A stretch of DNA of 34,182 nt. It comes from Anaeromassilibacillus sp. An200. Its GTDB lineage: Bacteria; Bacillota; Clostridia; Oscillospirales; Acutalibacteraceae. Below the pieces are notes generated by a model. It ran no database searches. It had not been told where the DNA came from and saw only the letters and a list, made by a program, of their open reading frames with translations. The stretch is from contig NZ_NFJU01000031.1 in assembly GCF_002160025.1 (NCBI RefSeq), positions 1 to 34,182 of the forward strand, in the 5' to 3' direction. The position numbers were made by a program, and so were the translations under genes. Positions 30,848 to 34,182 of this stretch are shown in pieces (the stretch's first letter is position 1; every line of letters starts with the position of its first letter).

Positions 30848-30880
30848 ATGAACAAAGACAGAAGGAGTGACATCAGGTGA
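30848..30880 (+). CDS. Ten-codon leader ORF overlapping the feoB start
   Basis: An ATG at 30848, with GAGGAG nine bases upstream, opens a reading frame for MNKDRRSDIR. Its stop TGA overlaps the feoB GTG start (GTGA), and the feoB ribosome site AAGGAG lies inside it. This layout would couple feoB translation to translation of the short frame. It is too short to assign any function, and it may simply be chance. Confidence 0.4.
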   Translation: MNKDRRSDIR

Positions 30881-33054
30881 GCATTACCATCGCACTTGCG
30901 GGAAACCCGAACAGCGGCAAAACCACTCTGTTCAACGCCCTGACCGGCAGCAACCAGTATGTCGGCAACTGGCCGGGCGTAACGGTCGAGAAAAAAGAAG
31001 GCCGTCTCAAAGGCCATAAGGATGTAATTTTGCAGGACCTCCCGGGCATCTATTCCCTGAGCCCCTACACACTGGAGGAGGTCGTCGCGCGCGGCTATCT
31101 CGTCAAGGAACGCCCGGACGCCATCCTCAACATTGTGGACGGCACAAACATCGAGCGCAATCTGTATCTGACCACCCAGCTGATTGAACTTGGGATTCCC
31201 GTTGTCGTAGCAGTCAACATGATGGACGCGGTGCGCAAAAACGGCGATGCTATTGACCTTGTAAAGCTGGGAAAAGAACTGGGCTGCGCCGTTGTACCGA
31301 CAAGCGCCCTCAAAGGCGAGGGAGGCATGGAGGCAGCGGAGAAGGCCATCGAACTGGCCAATACCAAGCAGCAAGGCGAGCATCCTCATGTGTTTACCGG
31401 CAGCGTCGAGCACGCCATCGCCCACATTGAGGAGTCCATCTCGGCACTGGTAGAGCCCGATCTCCTTCGCTGGTACGCCATCAAACTCTTTGAGCGCGAT
31501 TCCAAGGCGGCCGAGGAGCTGGGGCTGGATAAAAGCCTAATGGATCACATTGACCTGCACATTCAGGACTGTGAGAAAGAGCTGGATGATGACGCGGAGA
31601 GCATCATCACCAACCAGCGCTACGCTTACATCAACAAAGTCACGGACCAGTGTGTAAAAAAAGCGCGCGCCCGGCACAGCCTTTCCACCTCCGATCAAAT
31701 TGATCGGATTGTGACGAACCGGATTCTGGCTCTGCCAATCTTTGCCCTTGTCATGTTTCTTGTTTATTTCATTTCCATCGGTACAGTGGGAACCTTTCTT
31801 ACCGACTGGACCAACGACACACTGTTTGGCGAACTAATCTGCGGCAACCTGGCCTCATGGCTGGAAGGGATGGAGGTCGCTCCGTGGCTCAATGGTCTGA
31901 TTGTTAACGGTATCGTTGGCGGTGTGGGTGCGGTCATCGGCTTTGTGCCGCAGATGCTTGTGCTTTTCCTGATGCTGTCCCTGCTGGAGGATGTCGGCTA
32001 CATGGCGCGCATTGCCTTCATTATGGACCGTATTTTCCGCAAGTTCGGCCTTTCCGGAAAAAGCTTCATCCCCATGCTCGTCGGCTCCGGCTGCGGTGTG
32101 CCGGGCGTCATGGCTTCCCGCACAATCGAGAATGACCGCGATCGCAAAATGACGATTATGACCACCTGCTTCATTCCGTGCGGAGCAAAGATGCCGATCA
32201 TCGGCTTGTTCGCGGGCGCGCTCTTCGGCGGCAGCGGCCTTGTGGCGACAAGCGCTTATTTCATCGGTGTCGCCGCTATCATTCTGAGCGGAATTCTGCT
32301 CAAGAAGTTCAAAGCGTTTGCCGGAGAGCCTGCTCCGTTTGTGATGGAGCTTCCCGCTTACCATCTCCCCCGCGCCGTTAACATTCTTCGTGCAACCTGG
32401 GAGCGCGGCTGGAGCTTCATCAAGCGTGCCGGCACTGTGATTCTGGCTTCCTCTATCATTCTGTGGTTCCTTCAGGGCTTCGGCTTTACGGATGGTGTGT
32501 TCGGGATGGTCGAGGATAACAACACAAGCCTGCTCGCTTCCATCGGCCAGGTGGTCGCACCGATTTTTGCTCCGCTGGGCTTTGGCACCTGGAAACCCGC
32601 TGTCGCCACCTTTACCGGCCTGATCGCAAAGGAAAATGTGGTGGGAACCTTCGGCGTGCTGTACGGTTTTGCGGAGGTTTCCGAGGACGGTCAGGAAATC
32701 TGGGCGAACATTGCAGCTGATTTCTCTCGCCTGACGGCATACAGCTTCATGATTTTCAATCTGCTCTGCGCTCCGTGCTTTGCCGCAATGGGAGCCATCA
32801 AGCGCGAGATGAACAACGCCAAATGGACGCTGACTGCGATCGGCTATATGTGTGTGTTCGCCTATGCGGTTTCCCTCATTGTCTACCAGCTTGGGAACCT
32901 GCTTCTCACCGGCGTCTTCGGGCTTGGCACTGCGGCGGCCCTGATTCTGCTGGCCGTGCTGATCTTCCTGGTAGTTCGCCCGAACAAATACAATTCTGAT
33001 TATGCAAAGGATGCTTCGGTTTCCGTTCGCCTGAACCGGAATACCAGTGTCTGA
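30877..33054 (+). CDS. feoB: Ferrous iron transport protein B
   Basis: A membrane Fe(II) transporter with a GTPase domain, 725 residues. The N-terminal G domain shows G1 GNPNSGKT (9-16), the G2 region GNWPGVTVEKK, G3 DLPGIYSL and the G4-like NMMD. After a helical GDI-like segment (about 170-275) come the transmembrane Gate segments, including GSGCGVPGVMASR with its conserved Cys, and CFIPCGAKMP. The GTG start at 30877 follows AAGGAG. It follows two feoA genes and precedes a small Cys-rich protein, forming a complete feo unit. Confidence 0.97.
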   Translation: MSITIALAGNPNSGKTTLFNALTGSNQYVGNWPGVTVEKKEGRLKGHKDVILQDLPGIYSLSPYTLEEVVARGYLVKERPDAILNIVDGTNIERNLYLTTQLIELGIPVVVAVNMMDAVRKNGDAIDLVKLGKELGCAVVPTSALKGEGGMEAAEKAIELANTKQQGEHPHVFTGSVEHAIAHIEESISALVEPDLLRWYAIKLFERDSKAAEELGLDKSLMDHIDLHIQDCEKELDDDAESIITNQRYAYINKVTDQCVKKARARHSLSTSDQIDRIVTNRILALPIFALVMFLVYFISIGTVGTFLTDWTNDTLFGELICGNLASWLEGMEVAPWLNGLIVNGIVGGVGAVIGFVPQMLVLFLMLSLLEDVGYMARIAFIMDRIFRKFGLSGKSFIPMLVGSGCGVPGVMASRTIENDRDRKMTIMTTCFIPCGAKMPIIGLFAGALFGGSGLVATSAYFIGVAAIILSGILLKKFKAFAGEPAPFVMELPAYHLPRAVNILRATWERGWSFIKRAGTVILASSIILWFLQGFGFTDGVFGMVEDNNTSLLASIGQVVAPIFAPLGFGTWKPAVATFTGLIAKENVVGTFGVLYGFAEVSEDGQEIWANIAADFSRLTAYSFMIFNLLCAPCFAAMGAIKREMNNAKWTLTAIGYMCVFAYAVSLIVYQLGNLLLTGVFGLGTAAALILLAVLIFLVVRPNKYNSDYAKDASVSVRLNRNTSV

Positions 33055-33069
33055 AAGGAGGAACCTTTT

Positions 33070-33282
33070 ATGTCAGCCGCTTTCCCCATGACTCTCTTTT
33101 TTCTCTCCGCATGGAACGGCCCCACCATTGTTTTAGCCCTGCTGATCCTTCTTCTCTTTGCGGCTGTGGTGGTTCACTTGGTACGAGGCCGTAAAAAGGG
33201 CGGATGCAGCTGCGGCGGAGGATGCTCCGGATGCGCGGGTGCATGCCATTGCCATCCATCCACTAAAACAGAACACAAGTAA
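33070..33282 (+). CDS. FeoB-associated Cys-rich membrane protein
   Basis: A 70-residue protein with one membrane helix (about 19-39, TIVLALLILLLFAAVVVHLV), a basic stop-transfer segment (RGRKKGG) and a Cys-rich tail (CSCGGGCSGCAGACHCH). This is the usual form of the small proteins found after feoB in Firmicutes. The tail could bind iron or an Fe-S cluster, possibly in FeoC-like regulation, but its role is not established. GGAGGAACC precedes the ATG, 15 bp after feoB. Confidence 0.87.
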   Translation: MSAAFPMTLFFLSAWNGPTIVLALLILLLFAAVVVHLVRGRKKGGCSCGGGCSGCAGACHCHPSTKTEHK

Positions 33283-33311
33283 TACCATTTGTAATACTCT
33301 TTCCTTTTTTG

Positions 33312-33345
33312 AAGCGGCACCGCGGATAACCGCGGTGCCGCTTTG
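33312..33345 (+). terminator. Hairpin after the feo operon
   Basis: A 14-bp perfect stem, AAGCGGCACCGCGG (33312-33325) with 33330-33343, loop ATAA, followed by a short T run. The stem is strong but the T tail is weak. Confidence 0.7.
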
Positions 33346-33366
33346 CACTGTCCTGAAAGCAAACGG

Positions 33367-33410
33367 AAACGGGATCGAACACCCCTCCCGGGGCATTCGA
33401 TCCCGTTTCT
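33367..33410 (-). terminator. Terminator-like hairpin between convergent units
   Basis: A 13-bp stem, AAACGGGATCGAA (33367-33379) with TTCGATCCCGTTT (33396-33408), and inner CCCC/GGGG. The minus strand tail is GTTTCCGTTT. It probably ends the surface-protein gene and backs up the feo terminator. Confidence 0.65.
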
Positions 33411-33477
33411 CCATACGCTTTGAAACTTCTCTCTACCTCATGTCTTTCGTTCTTGGCGAAACACAAGAGGAAAAAGA

Positions 33478-34182
33478 TCAGGCAATCGTCACAACGGTGA
33501 CGGGCTTGGGAGACTTGTTGATGTAGAAGCCGCAGGCGTCGCCGGGTTTACCGGTGGCGCGGATGCGGAAGAACCAGTCGTTTCCTTCGTTTTTCACAAA
33601 TTCCACGTCAAACGAGGGAGATCCTGCCACAAACTCAGGCTTTTCGTTTGCAGTCAGCTTAAACTGGTATTCACCGCTCTCACCGACCTGGAAGGGAGTT
33701 GTCGTGTCACTGATCACACCGCCGTGGGCGTTCCCGCCTGTGACGGAGACGACTTTCCCACCGTTGACCAGCACATCAGCTGTTTTGCCGGGGGTCACTA
33801 CAACCACACGGAAGAAATAGTCATTGCCTTCCTGAGAGACAAGCTCTACCCGGAAAGCGCTGTTAGTGACGGTCATCACCGGAACGGTGCCATCCTTTGA
33901 GGTAATACGGAACTGGTAAGAACCATTCGTAATATGCAGATCGGCAGTGGTGTCGCTCGCAAAAGAGGAGGACATCGGCGGATAAGAGGAATCAGCTTCC
34001 GGAATGGGCATCGGACTGCCGATATCATTGGGGTCTTCCTGGCTTCCGGGATTGGAAGGCTCAGGATCTGGAGCGGGATCCGGATCCACGCTGTTAAAGG
34101 ACGCACTCACAACCACCGACTCCGCAGGCATTTCGAAATGATAGGTCTTATCCTTTTCCTCTTCTGTAACCTGCTGCTCTTC
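33478..34182 (-). CDS. Repeat-containing surface-type protein, C-terminal part (5' end off window)
   Basis: The frame is open to the right edge, so only the last 234 residues are visible. The order is an acidic segment (EEQQVTEEEKDK), the end of a bacterial repeat (YHFEMPAESVVVSASFN, like the YTFTMPA-V-V-A-F ends of InlB/Flg_new-type repeats), a Pro/Asp/Ser-rich linker (DPDPAPDPEPSNPG), then two related beta-rich repeats of about 75 residues. Each carries YQF-T and EGND-FFR (ITNGSYQFRITSK with EGNDYFFRV; ESGEYQFKLTA with EGNDWFFRI). It ends in VTVVTIA with no LPXTG or membrane anchor. A secreted or surface adhesin-like role is an inference from composition. Confidence 0.7.
   Translation of the reverse strand, partial: EEQQVTEEEKDKTYHFEMPAESVVVSASFNSVDPDPAPDPEPSNPGSQEDPNDIGSPMPIPEADSSYPPMSSSFASDTTADLHITNGSYQFRITSKDGTVPVMTVTNSAFRVELVSQEGNDYFFRVVVVTPGKTADVLVNGGKVVSVTGGNAHGGVISDTTTPFQVGESGEYQFKLTANEKPEFVAGSPSFDVEFVKNEGNDWFFRIRATGKPGDACGFYINKSPKPVTVVTIA

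Overview
The window looks like chromosome from an endospore-forming Firmicute of class Clostridia, probably a gut Oscillospirales/Ruminococcaceae-type bacterium. It carries a spoIIAA-spoIIAB-sigF operon, uses strong GGAGG ribosome sites with some GTG and TTG starts, is moderately GC-rich, and has Clostridia-type DUF6465 and DUF6054 proteins and a FeoB-associated Cys-rich protein. The lineage is an inference; no rRNA gene lies inside the window. The annotation was made by reading alone, with no database search.

Layout. 1-310: three tandem strong sigma-A promoters and a boxA-like leader on the minus strand, pointing off the left edge, almost certainly at an rRNA operon. 313-1346: metA (homoserine O-acyltransferase, acetyl-CoA type). 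1348-3214: MarR regulator and MATE exporter with two operator copies. 3235-3658: DUF6465 protein. 3781-5196: sigF operon. 5316-7117: DUF6054 protein and folC. 7136-7794: a structured repeat element and rnhA. 7836-9591: nifS-nifU iron-sulfur assembly pair. 9620-9745: second copy of the structured element. 9724-11124: second MATE exporter. 11241-11831: metallo-beta-lactamase-fold hydrolase. 11933-15193: translationally coupled AraC, LacI and DUF5060/DUF5605 glycosidase genes. 15377-15827: a deletion scar joining the start of a transketolase gene to the end of an L-fucose isomerase gene. 15925-16775: PIN/NYN-type nuclease. 16776-17156: long intergenic region with an orphan terminator and a hairpin attenuator. 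17157-23192: gltB-gltD glutamate synthase. 23248-28603: a GH88 hydrolase divergent from a GntR-kduI-kduD-kdgK-kdgA operon. 28681-30143: cysK and an XRE-type regulator. 30209-33282: iron-uptake operon feoA-feoA-feoB plus Cys-rich membrane protein, with three GTTAG/CTAAC boxes. 33478-34182: 3' part of a repeat-containing surface-type protein.

How the genes work together. The GH88-kdu-kdg block encodes a full route from unsaturated uronate oligosaccharides (from pectin or glycosaminoglycan lyases) to pyruvate and glyceraldehyde 3-phosphate: GH88 frees the unsaturated uronic acid, KduI and KduD convert it to 2-keto-3-deoxygluconate, KdgK phosphorylates it and KdgA cleaves it. No lyase or transporter is present here. 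Sulfur and nitrogen assimilation (metA, cysK, gltBD) and iron and Fe-S supply (feo, nifSU) make up much of the rest.

The least explained items are the two copies of an approximately 90-nt structured element (rnhA leader and nifU/MATE intergenic region), the transketolase/fucose-isomerase scar, the orphan terminator and attenuator before gltB, and the repeated iron-operon boxes. No CRISPR array, tRNA, insertion sequence or prophage was seen.
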